From NCBI GenBank assembly GCA_024653215.1, contig JANLFU010000009.1:43399-107398 (forward strand): a stretch of 64,000 nt of DNA, written 5' to 3'. Positions 1-8,369 of the stretch are shown here, in pieces; the first letter of the stretch is position 1, and every line of letters begins with the position of its first letter. A model generated the notes under the pieces. The model had not been told where the DNA came from. It saw only the letters and a list, made by a program, of their open reading frames with translations, and did no database searches. The position numbers and the translations under genes were made by a program. Source of the DNA: Candidatus Saccharicenans sp. (lineage in GTDB: Bacteria > Acidobacteriota > Aminicenantia > Aminicenantales > Saccharicenantaceae).

Positions 1-219
1 GAAGGCTCTCTCCAGACCGAGCAGGACTGGAAAGTGATCCCTACCCTGGTTAAAAAGCGGGCTTCCATTGGCTCTGGCGCCACCATCCTGGCCGGGGTGA
101 CCATTGGCGAAGAGGCCATCGTCGGGGCCGGCTCGGTGGTTACGAAAGATGTCCCGCCCCGCACCGTGGTGGCCGGCAACCCGGCCCGGGTGCTGCGGAC
201 TCTTGACGACAAAACTTGA
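1..219 (+). CDS. Hexapeptide-repeat acyltransferase, C-terminal fragment
   Basis: The reading frame is open from the first base of the window and stops at 217-219, so only the last 72 residues are present. The visible part is a left-handed beta-helix of hexapeptide repeats (ASIGSGATILAGVTIGEEAI, then VGAGSVVTKDV), ending in the typical PRTVVAGNPARVL cap. This is the C-terminus of a sugar or amino-sugar O/N-acetyltransferase of the WlbB/NeuD/LacA type, which uses acetyl-CoA in the cytoplasm. A GTG at 34 is in frame but is internal to the fold and is not the real start. It lies 56 bp before a polyprenyl sugar transferase gene, so it probably makes or decorates a precursor of the surface polysaccharide assembled by the next genes. 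The exact substrate cannot be told. Confidence 0.85.
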   Translation, partial: EGSLQTEQDWKVIPTLVKKRASIGSGATILAGVTIGEEAIVGAGSVVTKDVPPRTVVAGNPARVLRTLDDKT

Positions 220-223
220 TTTT

Positions 224-253
224 TTGATATAGAATTTTGTAATTTTATATCAT
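224..253 (+). promoter_or_regulatory. Possible promoter before the sugar transferase gene
   Basis: TTGATA at 224-229 is followed by TATATC (246-251, 16 bp spacing) or TATCAT (248-253, 18 bp spacing), in a very AT-rich stretch directly after the acyltransferase stop. The stretch also contains the short inverted repeat GATATA/TATATC. It would allow the polysaccharide genes to be transcribed separately from the acyltransferase. The match is modest. Confidence 0.3.
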
Positions 254-275
254 AGATACAGCCGGGAACGGGGCC

Positions 276-1730
276 ATGCTCAAAGAACGGGACCGATTCT
301 TAAAGGAAGTTGCTTTCCTCCTTGACATTCTATTCCTGACCGCGGCTTATATTCTGTCTTATGGCCTCCGGGAATTATTCGATATCAACCTGAAACTCTC
401 CCGGCTCATTCCAGAAGCTGAAGTCACCGGCACTCCCCTTTCCACCTTTCATCAGTATGCCTTGGCCTATTTCCTTGGAATCTTCGTCTGGATCCTGGCC
501 CTGTTCTTCAGCCGCAGCTATAAATTCCTGCGGATTGAGCCCTATTACCGGGCCGCGGCCAGGGTGATCAACTCCTCGGTCCTGATGTTTTTTGGTTATG
601 GCACGGCCCTGTTTGTACTGAAGGCAGCCTATCTCAGCCGGCTGTTCTTTTTCATTTTCATCGTGATCGGCACCCTGGCCCTACTGATCGACCGGGCCAT
701 TGTCGTTGCCGCCCTCAGAAAAATCCACGAGCAGGGCTACAACTGGCGCCATATCCTGGTGGTCGGAACCGGCAACCGGGCATCCCAGTTCATCACCAAG
801 GTCCGCCAGAACCCTGACTGGGGCCTTAAGGTCATCGGCATAATTAACGATGACGAACAGCGTGATATCAAGGAAGTTAACGGAGTCAAGGTGATAGGCT
901 TCCTTAAAGACCTGCTGGACATATTCCACCGGGTGCCGGTTGACCAGGTGGTCTTCGTGCTGCCGCGCAGCAGGCTCAACCAGATCCAGGAAGCTCTCCA
1001 CGTCTGCGAGGTCGAAGGCAAGGAAACTTCCATAGCCATTGACCTCTATGATATGAAGATTGCTCGTTCGGTGATTACTGAAATTGACGGCATACCACTG
1101 CTGAGTTACAACACCGTTCGCATCAGCGAGTGGCAGTTGTTTGTCAAGCGGGCCATGGACATATTTATTTCTTCAGTGGCCATTTTCCTCCTGAGCCCGA
1201 TATATGTTGTCGCAGCCGCAGCCATCAAGCTCACCTCCCCCGGGCCGGTATTCTTCAGGCAGGAAAGGCTGGGGCTTCACGGCCGGAAATTCAAGCTGAT
1301 GAAGTTCCGGACGATGCGAATTGACGCCGACAAGCACCTGTCGCAGGTTAACAACCTGGCCGAAATGACCACACCCCAGTTCAAGAATAAAAAGCTGCGC
1401 TACATAACGCCGGTCGGCCGCATCCTCAGAAAGTTCAGCATAGATGAGTTCCCGCAGTTCTTTAACGTCCTGGCCGGCGACATGAGCATTGTCGGGCCCA
1501 GGCCGACCGTGCCCTGCGAGGTGGAAAAATACGAGGTCTGGCAGCGCCGTCGTTTCTCAATGAAGCCTGGCATCACCTGCCTGTGGCAGATATCCGGCAG
1601 GAATGAAATCGACCACAACGGCTGGATGAAGCTCGACCTGGAATATATAGATAATTTCTCCCTGTGGCTGGACGTCAGCATCATTTTCAAGACCATCCCG
1701 GCCGTGGTGTTCGGCAAGGGCGCCTATTGA
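276..1730 (+). CDS. Undecaprenyl-phosphate sugar-1-phosphate transferase (WbaP/WcaJ-type)
   Basis: Initiating glycosyltransferase of exopolysaccharide synthesis. It moves a sugar-1-phosphate from a nucleotide sugar to undecaprenyl phosphate at the inner membrane. The 484 residues show several N-terminal membrane segments (about 15-140), a central Rossmann-like CoA_binding_3 region starting near HILVVGTG (about 160-260), and a C-terminal bacterial sugar-transferase domain with the family hallmarks KRAMDIFIS, SPGPVFFRQERLG, KLMKFRTMR, KFSIDEFPQFFNVL, MSIVGPRP and KPGITCLWQISGR. The length is normal for this family. The gene heads a run of export genes (barrel, Wza-like, Wzc-like), which supports the role. 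The sugar (glucose, galactose or other) is not determined by sequence. Confidence 0.93.
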   Translation: MLKERDRFLKEVAFLLDILFLTAAYILSYGLRELFDINLKLSRLIPEAEVTGTPLSTFHQYALAYFLGIFVWILALFFSRSYKFLRIEPYYRAAARVINSSVLMFFGYGTALFVLKAAYLSRLFFFIFIVIGTLALLIDRAIVVAALRKIHEQGYNWRHILVVGTGNRASQFITKVRQNPDWGLKVIGIINDDEQRDIKEVNGVKVIGFLKDLLDIFHRVPVDQVVFVLPRSRLNQIQEALHVCEVEGKETSIAIDLYDMKIARSVITEIDGIPLLSYNTVRISEWQLFVKRAMDIFISSVAIFLLSPIYVVAAAAIKLTSPGPVFFRQERLGLHGRKFKLMKFRTMRIDADKHLSQVNNLAEMTTPQFKNKKLRYITPVGRILRKFSIDEFPQFFNVLAGDMSIVGPRPTVPCEVEKYEVWQRRRFSMKPGITCLWQISGRNEIDHNGWMKLDLEYIDNFSLWLDVSIIFKTIPAVVFGKGAY

Positions 1731-1770
1731 AGACCGAAGCTTTTAATGATATAAAGAAGCGGGGCAAAAA

Positions 1771-3075
1771 TTGAAACCTCAAAGAGTTGCAGTCGGTCTT
1801 ATTTTTTTATTATTACTGTCCCTTTTTGTAATCTCACCCGCCCCGGCCAGGGCCCAGGGCGCCAACTGGATGGCCAGCTCTGTCCTGGGGCTCCTGCGAG
1901 CCGCCCCCTGGAAACTGGGTTTGCTGCGAGGTTACCGGGCCTTTACACTGGGCAATGTGGGTTATGATTCTGATATCTATTATGGTTTCCAGGATAAAGA
2001 ATATCCAGATTTCACTTTCACCGCCGGTCCTTCCTTTCAGTGGTTTGTGCCCCTTAAGAAACTGATAATATTTGACACCTATCAGCAGATCCAGGGTGCA
2101 TTTTACGCCCAAAACGAGAAGGAAAGATCATTTAATTACAGGACCCATGCCCAGGTCCACTTTCTTCACAAGAAATTCTACGGAAAAACTGCCCTCAACT
2201 ATGACAACACCCGGCACCGCTTCAGTCCAGAACTCATCCTGAACATAAGGCAGGAGCAAATCGCCTGGAATGGCCTCATGCTCTGGCAGTTCTCAAGAAC
2301 CGGGGCCATAGCCTGGCAGCTCAGCACGGCACTATTTAACTACCGCAATGCTGAATACGAGGGTATTTCACTCGACCGGGAGCTCAACCGACGGGAAACC
2401 TATGCCGACACCTTTCTATATTTTCAACCCAACCCGAAGTTCAGGTTCTTCTTAAACGGCCAGATGGGTTTTTACAATTTCAAGTACGTGGAATCAAGAA
2501 TCAGGGATAGCCGGAGCTACGCCATCCTCGGAGGCCTGGAATTCACCCCGGAACTGTCACCCACCGGGGCCACCTTCCAGGGTGGTTTCAGCATAGGCTA
2601 TATCTATATTGACCCGAAGAACTCTGCCTACCAGCCGGCCTCGGACATCGTGGGCAACGGCTCGGTCAGCATAACCTTGAGCCGCTGGCTCAGTGTCAGA
2701 GGCTATTATGCCAGGAATTTCAGCGTTTCCATTTACTCGAGCCTGCTTCATTACCTGAGCACGACCTACGGTGGCGGGCTGACCTTCCGCCTGAGCGAAA
2801 AGGTAACAATGGGAAATAACATCACTTTCGGTCAGACCGATTATCCCTTTGAAACCGAAGGCCAGGCCACCGCTCCGACCTATAAATTTACCACCCTGTC
2901 GGCTAACCTCGGAATAAGACTGGGCAAGGAATGGAATTTTAACTTTTTCGGAAACATGAGCCAGAGGAAAATCTTCCCCGCCGAGCGCAAGTTGAACCGC
3001 TATTTTGTTGGTTTCAGCCTGTCTTTCGGCTCGGTCCCCGGAGAAAATGTTTTGCCAATTCCGTCGCTGATATGA
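1771..3075 (+). CDS. Outer-membrane beta-barrel protein of the polysaccharide locus
   Basis: A 434-residue secreted protein. The signal peptide is clear: positive KPQR, then a hydrophobic core ending at APARAQG near residue 29. The rest has alternating aromatic and polar residues typical of beta-strands and ends with a barrel-closing strand pattern (YFVGFSLSFGSVPG). Such barrels (BBP2-like, PF10082 type) are common in exopolysaccharide operons, where they are thought to help export or anchor the polymer. The start codon is TTG at 1771, chosen because the signal peptide begins there; a purine-rich AAGAAGCGGGG precedes it. The gene sits between the initiating transferase and the Wza-like export gene. 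The specific role is inferred from context. Confidence 0.72.
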   Translation: MKPQRVAVGLIFLLLLSLFVISPAPARAQGANWMASSVLGLLRAAPWKLGLLRGYRAFTLGNVGYDSDIYYGFQDKEYPDFTFTAGPSFQWFVPLKKLIIFDTYQQIQGAFYAQNEKERSFNYRTHAQVHFLHKKFYGKTALNYDNTRHRFSPELILNIRQEQIAWNGLMLWQFSRTGAIAWQLSTALFNYRNAEYEGISLDRELNRRETYADTFLYFQPNPKFRFFLNGQMGFYNFKYVESRIRDSRSYAILGGLEFTPELSPTGATFQGGFSIGYIYIDPKNSAYQPASDIVGNGSVSITLSRWLSVRGYYARNFSVSIYSSLLHYLSTTYGGGLTFRLSEKVTMGNNITFGQTDYPFETEGQATAPTYKFTTLSANLGIRLGKEWNFNFFGNMSQRKIFPAERKLNRYFVGFSLSFGSVPGENVLPIPSLI

Positions 3076-3139
3076 TATTAAGATATAAAAGGCTTAAATC
3101 GACAAAATATAAGAGAGCCGTTGGATGGAGAAAAGCGGA

Positions 3140-4021
3140 ATGAAGAAGCGCAGAATATTAAAGAGATGTGCAGGGATAATTTCTTTTTTTATAATTCTTT
3201 TCCCTGTTTTTTCATTAAATCCGGCCCTGGCTCAGCAACAGGCCGACCAGGCTCAAACTCAGGCCACCCAGGTCATCGATTATCGCATCGGTGCTAAAGA
3301 TTTACTGGAGATTAAGGTCTACGAACTGCCCGAACTCAACCAGACGGTTCGGGTGGCGGAAGACGGGACCATTACCCTGGCCGTTATCGGACCGGTGCCG
3401 GCCTCCGGCCTGACCGCCCAGGAGCTTGAGAAACGAATTGCCGCCATCCTGGACGAAAAGTATACCAAGGGTGCCCACGTAACGGTCATCATCAGGGAAC
3501 ACCAGAAAATTGCCGTCCTGGGCGCGGTGGCCAGGCCCGGGCTCTATGAGATGGCCGGGCCCACCACCCTGCTCCAGGTACTATCCGAAGCCGGTGGCCT
3601 GACCCAGCAGGCCGGAAAGGAAATCCACATCCTCAGGCAGCAGGATGATGGCAACGGCAAGGAAAGAATTGTGCTGAACGTTGACGACCTGATGAGGCGG
3701 AGCCAGGATACCAACATCATTCTCAAGCCCAAGGACGAGATAATTGTGCCCTTTGATCAGACCCTGACTGTTTTTGTCTATGGCGAAGTCAGGAATCCTG
3801 GGGCCATCCAGTTCCTGGAGTCAAAGGGACTGACCCTGCTCAAGGCCGTGGCCCAGGCCGGCGGCCTGACCGAGTGGGCCAACGCCGTCCAGGTCCTGGT
3901 TAAAAGAAAGGACCCCCAGACTGGCAAGGAAAAGAACCTGTGGTTCAACCTGAAGAAGATAATTGATGGAAAACGGTCAGACTTTCCCCTGCAGGATGGA
4001 GACATAATTGTTGTTAAGTAA
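3140..4021 (+). CDS. Polysaccharide export protein (Wza/Poly_export, SLBB domains)
   Basis: Periplasmic/outer-membrane component of polysaccharide export, the partner of the Wzc-like kinase that follows. After a signal peptide (ending near ALAQQQ) comes a Poly_export domain starting at YRIGAKDLLEIKVYELPEL and including the TVRVAEDGTITLAVIGPV block. Two SLBB-like beta-grasp segments follow (IAVLGAVARPGLYEM and VFVYGEVRNPGAIQF). ATG codons exist at 3125 and 3140. I chose 3140 because GGAG at 3127-3130 lies nine bases before it, while 3125 has no comparable site. The mature N-terminus has no clear lipobox cysteine, unlike classical Wza lipoproteins, so anchoring may differ. At about 293 residues it is compact compared with Wza. 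Confidence 0.9.
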   Translation: MKKRRILKRCAGIISFFIILFPVFSLNPALAQQQADQAQTQATQVIDYRIGAKDLLEIKVYELPELNQTVRVAEDGTITLAVIGPVPASGLTAQELEKRIAAILDEKYTKGAHVTVIIREHQKIAVLGAVARPGLYEMAGPTTLLQVLSEAGGLTQQAGKEIHILRQQDDGNGKERIVLNVDDLMRRSQDTNIILKPKDEIIVPFDQTLTVFVYGEVRNPGAIQFLESKGLTLLKAVAQAGGLTEWANAVQVLVKRKDPQTGKEKNLWFNLKKIIDGKRSDFPLQDGDIIVVK

Positions 4022-4138
4022 GGTGGGATGAGAAGAGTTGGTAAGCTATGATGTTATGAACCTGCAAAAGGGAAACTTGAATTCGGGTATGGATGGCATA
4101 AATAACTGAGAAAATAAAATTTATTTTCAGGATAAAAC

Positions 4139-6436
4139 ATGGATAGAACAACACCCGCAACCGCCACTACCCGGCCGACCCAGCAAAACCTGCTGGAACA
4201 GATACTTTATTACTGGAACGCCATGCTCAGGTGGAAATGGACCGGCCTGACCGTGGCCATTGTGATTGTGGCCCTGACCCTCGTTTATGTTTTCATCTCG
4301 CCTCACATTTATTCAGCCAAGGGTACTATCTGGATTGATGAGACCCAGAGTGTCCTGCCATTTGAAGAGCTGTCGCGCCTGAGCGGCGGAATAAACTCCC
4401 AGAGCCATGCCCTTCTTCTCAAGAGTCGCTCCCTGGCCTCCGATGTAATTGAAAAAATGAAGCTTCACGAGCATCCGGAATTCATGGGACCAAAGCTTCC
4501 GGTCAGGCTGGCCAAAGAAAGGATTCAACCCGACAACCCCGTTTTCAAAGAAAAACTTATAGACGAATTCATCGCCAGCCTGAATGTCTCCCCAATTTCT
4601 GGCACCAAGTTAATTGAGGTCAGCTTTGACCATAAAAATCCCCGCCTGGCAGCCGAAGTCCTGAATACCCTTCTGGATTCCTATATCGAAATGCTCATTA
4701 AGAGAAAATACACCGCTTCCGAGCAGGCCACCGAATTCTTGAGTACCCAGATTACAGCCCTGAGGAAAGACATTGAAGAAGCCGAGAAAAAGCTGGCCGA
4801 GCTGGGAACGGCCCAGGGCATCCTGCCCCTGAGCTCGGCCGAGGCTCCGCTGATTTCAAAAATCACCGAAGTCAACACCGCCCTGACCGCGGCCACCCTG
4901 GACCGGGTCAATAAGTACACCACCTACAACCAGCTCAAGGCCCTGCGCCCGGAAGAGCTTCCAGAATCGCCGGCTAACCCGGCTATTGCCAGGTTACGCG
5001 AACAGTATGCCCTGCTCAGCCGGGAGTATGCCCGGCGCCTGGCTACCCTTAAGCCGGAATACCCCGAAATGCAGAAGCTCAAATCTGAAATAGAAGCCAC
5101 TTATGAGTCGCTGGCCAACGAGAAAGAAAACCTGATAAAAACTGCCTACGCCGATTACCAGGGGGCCCTGGCCAAGGAACAGAACCTGCAGCGCTTGCTG
5201 GATGACCTCAAGGCCCAGGCCTACAAGGCCAACAGCACGGCCATCCTTTATAACAGCCTGAAGATTGAAACGGATAATAAGAAAGCGCTGCTGGAAGCCC
5301 TGTCCAAGAGGCAGAGCGAAACCGATCTGGCCTCGCGCCTTAAAGACCTTCAGGCCCTTAACGTGTGGATCGTGGACAAGGCTTCGGTTCCGGTCAATCC
5401 TTCATTTCCCAACCGCCGCAAGACTTTTATGATCGGGGTGCTCCTGGCCCTAATTGGCGGCGCAGGAACCTCGCTCTTCATCAATTACCTGGTGGCCACG
5501 GTTAAATCCTCCCGGGATATTTCCCAGGCTACGGGCTGGGCAACTATAGGTACCATCCCGGCCTTCGAAAAAGAATACAAGCCGAAAGGACCCCGGGCCG
5601 AGTTCCGGACGCTGTCCAGCCTGCTCAAAGGTAAACCCGGAATCCTGGATAAAAAGAATAAAAAGAAGCACAGCCAGCCGAAACCAAAGACCGTTTCCCT
5701 GAAAGCCGACCAGGCCTCCCAGGCTCCAGCTGAAACACCCGACAGGAACAACCACCAGATTGAGCTCATCATCCAGCGCGAGCCCCGCTCCATCCAGTCT
5801 GAAGCCTTCCGCTCCATCAGGACTTCCCTGCTCCTGTCCTTTGATAGCCCGGCCCGCAAGGCCCTGATTTTCTCCAGCCCTCTCAGCAAGGACGGCAAAT
5901 CTTCGGTCGTTTCCAACCTGGGACTGGCACTGGCCCAGGCCCACAAGCGCGTGGTCATAGTCGACTCCGACCTCCGGAAGCCCCGCCAGCAGGAAATCTT
6001 TAACGTGGACTACACCTGGGGCCTGACCCATTTTTTAAGCGCCATCGTCGATGCCTCCGAAATAATCCGGCCGACCGCCTACACCAACCTGTTCGTGGTG
6101 CCCTCGGGCGTCACACCATCCGACCCCCTGGAAATCATGTTCTCAGACAAAATGAAGGCCTTTATCAGCTTCCTCAAGCAACAGTTTGACTTTGTGCTTT
6201 TCGACTCGCCACCCATCCTGGCCGTTTCCGACGCCCTGGTCCTCGGCAAGCAGGTTGATGGCTTAATCATGGTGGTCCGGGCCGGCCAGACCCCGCTCAA
6301 CGCCCTGAAACAGGCCAGGAACAAGGTGGAAGACCATAAAATCAACTGCCTTGGCGTTATCATCAACGGGGTCAGCCTGCTGGAACAGGAAGGCTATTAT
6401 GCCAGGCAATATTATCACTATTCCAAGCCGCTTTAA
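4139..6436 (+). CDS. Wzc-like polysaccharide co-polymerase / tyrosine autokinase
   Basis: Inner-membrane protein controlling polysaccharide chain length and export. The N-terminal Wzz domain starts after a first membrane segment (about 40-58), followed by long coiled-coil helices (about 200-400) and a second membrane segment near residues 425-450. A basic, lysine-rich linker (about 475-545) leads to a cytoplasmic BY-kinase domain with a P-loop (SKDGKSSVVSNLGLALAQ), Walker A' (VVIVDSDLRKPRQ) and Walker B (FVLFDSPPI). The C-terminus carries five tyrosines within a dozen residues (GYYARQYYHY), the usual autophosphorylation cluster. The kinase is fused to the membrane part, as in Proteobacteria, rather than split as in Firmicutes. 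It follows the Wza-like gene by 117 bp. Confidence 0.92.
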   Translation: MDRTTPATATTRPTQQNLLEQILYYWNAMLRWKWTGLTVAIVIVALTLVYVFISPHIYSAKGTIWIDETQSVLPFEELSRLSGGINSQSHALLLKSRSLASDVIEKMKLHEHPEFMGPKLPVRLAKERIQPDNPVFKEKLIDEFIASLNVSPISGTKLIEVSFDHKNPRLAAEVLNTLLDSYIEMLIKRKYTASEQATEFLSTQITALRKDIEEAEKKLAELGTAQGILPLSSAEAPLISKITEVNTALTAATLDRVNKYTTYNQLKALRPEELPESPANPAIARLREQYALLSREYARRLATLKPEYPEMQKLKSEIEATYESLANEKENLIKTAYADYQGALAKEQNLQRLLDDLKAQAYKANSTAILYNSLKIETDNKKALLEALSKRQSETDLASRLKDLQALNVWIVDKASVPVNPSFPNRRKTFMIGVLLALIGGAGTSLFINYLVATVKSSRDISQATGWATIGTIPAFEKEYKPKGPRAEFRTLSSLLKGKPGILDKKNKKKHSQPKPKTVSLKADQASQAPAETPDRNNHQIELIIQREPRSIQSEAFRSIRTSLLLSFDSPARKALIFSSPLSKDGKSSVVSNLGLALAQAHKRVVIVDSDLRKPRQQEIFNVDYTWGLTHFLSAIVDASEIIRPTAYTNLFVVPSGVTPSDPLEIMFSDKMKAFISFLKQQFDFVLFDSPPILAVSDALVLGKQVDGLIMVVRAGQTPLNALKQARNKVEDHKINCLGVIINGVSLLEQEGYYARQYYHYSKPL

Positions 6437-6644
6437 GTCCCTTAAAAAATATGTTGAAAACTGGCCCGGCTTTATAGAAAATAATGGAGAGCCAGGACAA
6501 GTTGTAGCTGGCTCATGCCTGTTGATTTCTAAGTGATGCTTCTTTGACAGGCTAAGGGAACTGCTATATAAGATTAAAAATAAGGAAAAAATGCTCCGGC
6601 CCGGAAAAATGAGAAGAGCCGAGCCCAAGACAAGGAAGCGATAG

Positions 6645-7595
6645 ATGGTTGAAAAAACATCTCTCGAGATTTTAGAAAAGGTCAAGGGTGATTTTGTCAA
6701 CCAGCTCCTGGACTACACGGCCGACGGCTGTGCCCTGCTCGACCAGGATAAAAAAATAGTCTTCTGGAACAAGGCGGCCGAGGAGCTGACCGGCTTCACC
6801 AGGGAAGAGATGATGGGAAAGTCCTGCCAGGCCGAACCTGCACTCTATACAGACTACACCGGTCAGAGCCTGTGCGGGGAAAACTGTCTGTGCGACAAGG
6901 TTCTCAAAGAGAAGGTGCCCCAGGTGGTTGAGGTATTTATACAGAACAAGGCCGGTTACAGGCTTCCGGTCAGGTTAAAGGTCCTCCCGGCTCTGAATTC
7001 CGAGGGCAAGGCCATGGGCGTGGCCCAGGTCTTTACCAGCGCTTCGCCGGCCATCACCATCCCCCTGCGCGTTCCTGAACTGGAAAAAATGCAGCTTCTC
7101 GACGTTGACACGGGAATACCAAACCGTATGTACATGGAGATGTATCTTAAGAACAAGATAAACGAATACCAGAAATTTAACATCCCCTTCGGCCTGATTT
7201 TCGCCGACATCGACAACTTCAACAAGGTCCAGGAACGGTTTGGCCGGTTCAACGGGGCCAAGCTCATCCGGATGATTGCCCGCACGCTGCAGAAGAACAT
7301 TCGCTACCTGGACATGGTGGCACGCTGGGACAATGAAGAATTCATAATCTGCCTGCTAAACATAGACGAAAACCGCCTGGACATCGTGGCCAACAAGCTG
7401 CGGCTGCTGGTGGCCGAATCCTACATAACCGTGGAAACAGGCCTGCTGAACGCCACCATTTCCATGGGGGCCAGCCTGGTCCAGAGGTTCGACACGGTAG
7501 AGTCGCTGGTCAAGCGGGCTGAACAGCTCATGCTCCACAGCAAGTGGCTGGGCCGCAACCGCGTCTCCCTCACCTTCACCCAAAAAGAGACCTGA
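6645..7595 (+). CDS. PAS-GGDEF protein with a degenerate GGDEF motif
   Basis: A 316-residue soluble signalling protein. Residues about 15-125 form a PAS sensor, including a cysteine-bearing insert (GKSCQAEP and LCGENCLCDKVL) seen in many PAS-GGDEF proteins. Residues about 150-310 form a GGDEF-like domain (GIPNRMYMEMYLKNKI, then FADIDNFNKVQERFG). The signature position reads DNEEF at residues 229-233 instead of GG(D/E)EF, so both glycines that contact GTP are missing. The domain may not make c-di-GMP and may instead bind a ligand or partner. A good AAGGAAG ribosome site precedes the ATG. Its place behind the Wzc-like gene suggests a role in controlling polysaccharide output, which is inference. 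Confidence 0.85.
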   Translation: MVEKTSLEILEKVKGDFVNQLLDYTADGCALLDQDKKIVFWNKAAEELTGFTREEMMGKSCQAEPALYTDYTGQSLCGENCLCDKVLKEKVPQVVEVFIQNKAGYRLPVRLKVLPALNSEGKAMGVAQVFTSASPAITIPLRVPELEKMQLLDVDTGIPNRMYMEMYLKNKINEYQKFNIPFGLIFADIDNFNKVQERFGRFNGAKLIRMIARTLQKNIRYLDMVARWDNEEFIICLLNIDENRLDIVANKLRLLVAESYITVETGLLNATISMGASLVQRFDTVESLVKRAEQLMLHSKWLGRNRVSLTFTQKET

Positions 7596-7935
7596 AATTC
7601 CTTCTTTCTATCGGGTCATGCCCGGAATGAACTGTTTTGATGAGACCGGAAGGGCTTGCTTGTCTTAATTATCCCTATAAATTATTTTTTTGCTTTTTTA
7701 AGCTCCCACACACCGAATTAATCTCAAATAGAACTCATGTCTTGAACTAAACATTTAGCTGCCCAGCGCATATACCAAAATAGGCTGTGCCCATATTATT
7801 GAAACCCCGGTGACCGATTTCCTGGCTGCACAAAGCTTTTTTATATTTTTTTAAGGTTTCATCAAAACTGAAACAACATATTTTTCTAAATCCATAGCAG
7901 AGCTAACTCCGAAATTTAGATTTTCAGTGCTGGGT
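7596..7935. other. Intergenic AT-rich stretch with no gene found
   Basis: This is the left part of the convergent gap between the PAS-GGDEF gene and the SH3-like gene. It is clearly more AT-rich than the neighbouring genes and contains several T-runs but no convincing hairpin-plus-T terminator and no open frame that looks coding. The structured repeat array begins right after it. Confidence 0.5.
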
Positions 7936-7981
7936 AACCAACGGGACTCCTTTCCGTCACTCACTCCCCCAACCCGCCACA
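7936..7981. repeat. Structured repeat, array 1, truncated copy
   Basis: Only the 3' part of a unit is present. It begins at GTAACCAACGGGACT, the third-helix loop region of the full copies, and continues with the same CTCCTTTCCGTCACTC tail that follows copy 2 at 8160. The 5' half (CATAGCGGAGG core and first hairpin) is missing. Confidence 0.7.
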
Positions 7982-8078
7982 GGGGGAGGGAGGCTCCCGA
8001 GACACATAGCGGAGGGGGACCCGTAGCTCTGGCTACGGGGGAACCGACGGGACTTCTTCCCGTACCTCCACCTCCCTC
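7982..8078. repeat. Structured repeat, array 1, copy 1
   Basis: Core at 8005-8062. The unit contains the conserved CATAGCGGAGGGGG block, a perfect hairpin CCCGTAGC-TCTG-GCTACGGG, then GGGAACCGACGGGACT. An outer helix is shorter than in copy 3: GAGGGAGG (7986-7993) can pair with CCTCCCTC (8071-8078). The segment from about 7940 to 8053 is almost identical to about 8152-8266 (copy 3), so copies 1 and 3 share recent ancestry. The strand of any transcript is unknown. Confidence 0.8.
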
Positions 8079-8085
8079 AACCACC

Positions 8086-8185
8086 GGGGGGCATGGGGAT
8101 TCTCAAGGCACATAGCGGAGGGGGTCCCATAACTCTGGTTATGGGGGAACCGACGGGACTCCTTTCCGTCACTCACTCCCCCAAC
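8086..8185. repeat. Structured repeat, array 1, copy 2
   Basis: Core at 8111-8168, 106 bp after copy 1. The conserved CATAGCGGAGGGGG and GGGAACCGACGGGACT blocks are kept. The first hairpin reads CCCATAAC-TCTG-GTTATGGG, which differs from copies 1 and 3 by two paired, compensating changes (G-C to A-T on both sides). The outer helix is weak here (GGGGG at 8086-8090 with CCCCC at about 8178-8182). Confidence 0.78.
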
Positions 8186-8194
8186 CCCGCCACA

Positions 8195-8298
8195 GGGGCA
8201 GGGAGGCTCCCGAGACACATAGCGGAGGGGGACCCGTAGCTTTGGCTACGGGGGAACCGACGGGACTGGTTCCCGTGTCTCGGGAGCCTCCCTGCCCC
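8195..8298. repeat. Structured repeat, array 1, copy 3 with perfect 24-bp outer arms
   Basis: Core at 8218-8275. The outer arms, 8195-8218 and 8275-8298, are perfect 24-base inverted repeats. Inside are the hairpin CCCGTAGC-TTTG-GCTACGGG and a third helix GGGAACC/GGTTCCC closed by the loop GACGGGACT. Together these make a three-way junction. This is the best-formed unit of the first array. It lies between the 3' ends of two convergent genes. Confidence 0.82.
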
Positions 8299-8308
8299 CA
8301 TAAATAGA

Positions 8309-8336
8309 CGCCCCTCTTCCTTCCGGAAAAGGGGCG
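8309..8336 (-). terminator. Possible weak terminator of the SH3-like gene
   Basis: CGCCCCT (8309-8315) pairs with AGGGGCG (8330-8336), about 35 bp beyond the stop of the minus-strand gene at 8370. The downstream side on the minus strand is only TCTATTTAT, so the T-run is poor. It could equally be part of the repeat region. Confidence 0.3.
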
Positions 8337-8369
8337 AGAAAGGAGGGGTTTATAGGGGGTAAAAGGGGG

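Noticed and set aside
3125..3139. ATG at 3125 as start of the Wza-like gene
   Set aside because: The ATG at 3140 has GGAG nine bases upstream and gives a normal signal peptide; 3125 has no ribosome site.
7927..8115. Proline/glycine-rich small frames within array 1, and similar frames in array 2 (34370-34948)
   Set aside because: They are translations of the repeated GC-rich stems, occur on both strands, and the base changes between copies follow helix pairing rather than codon positions.
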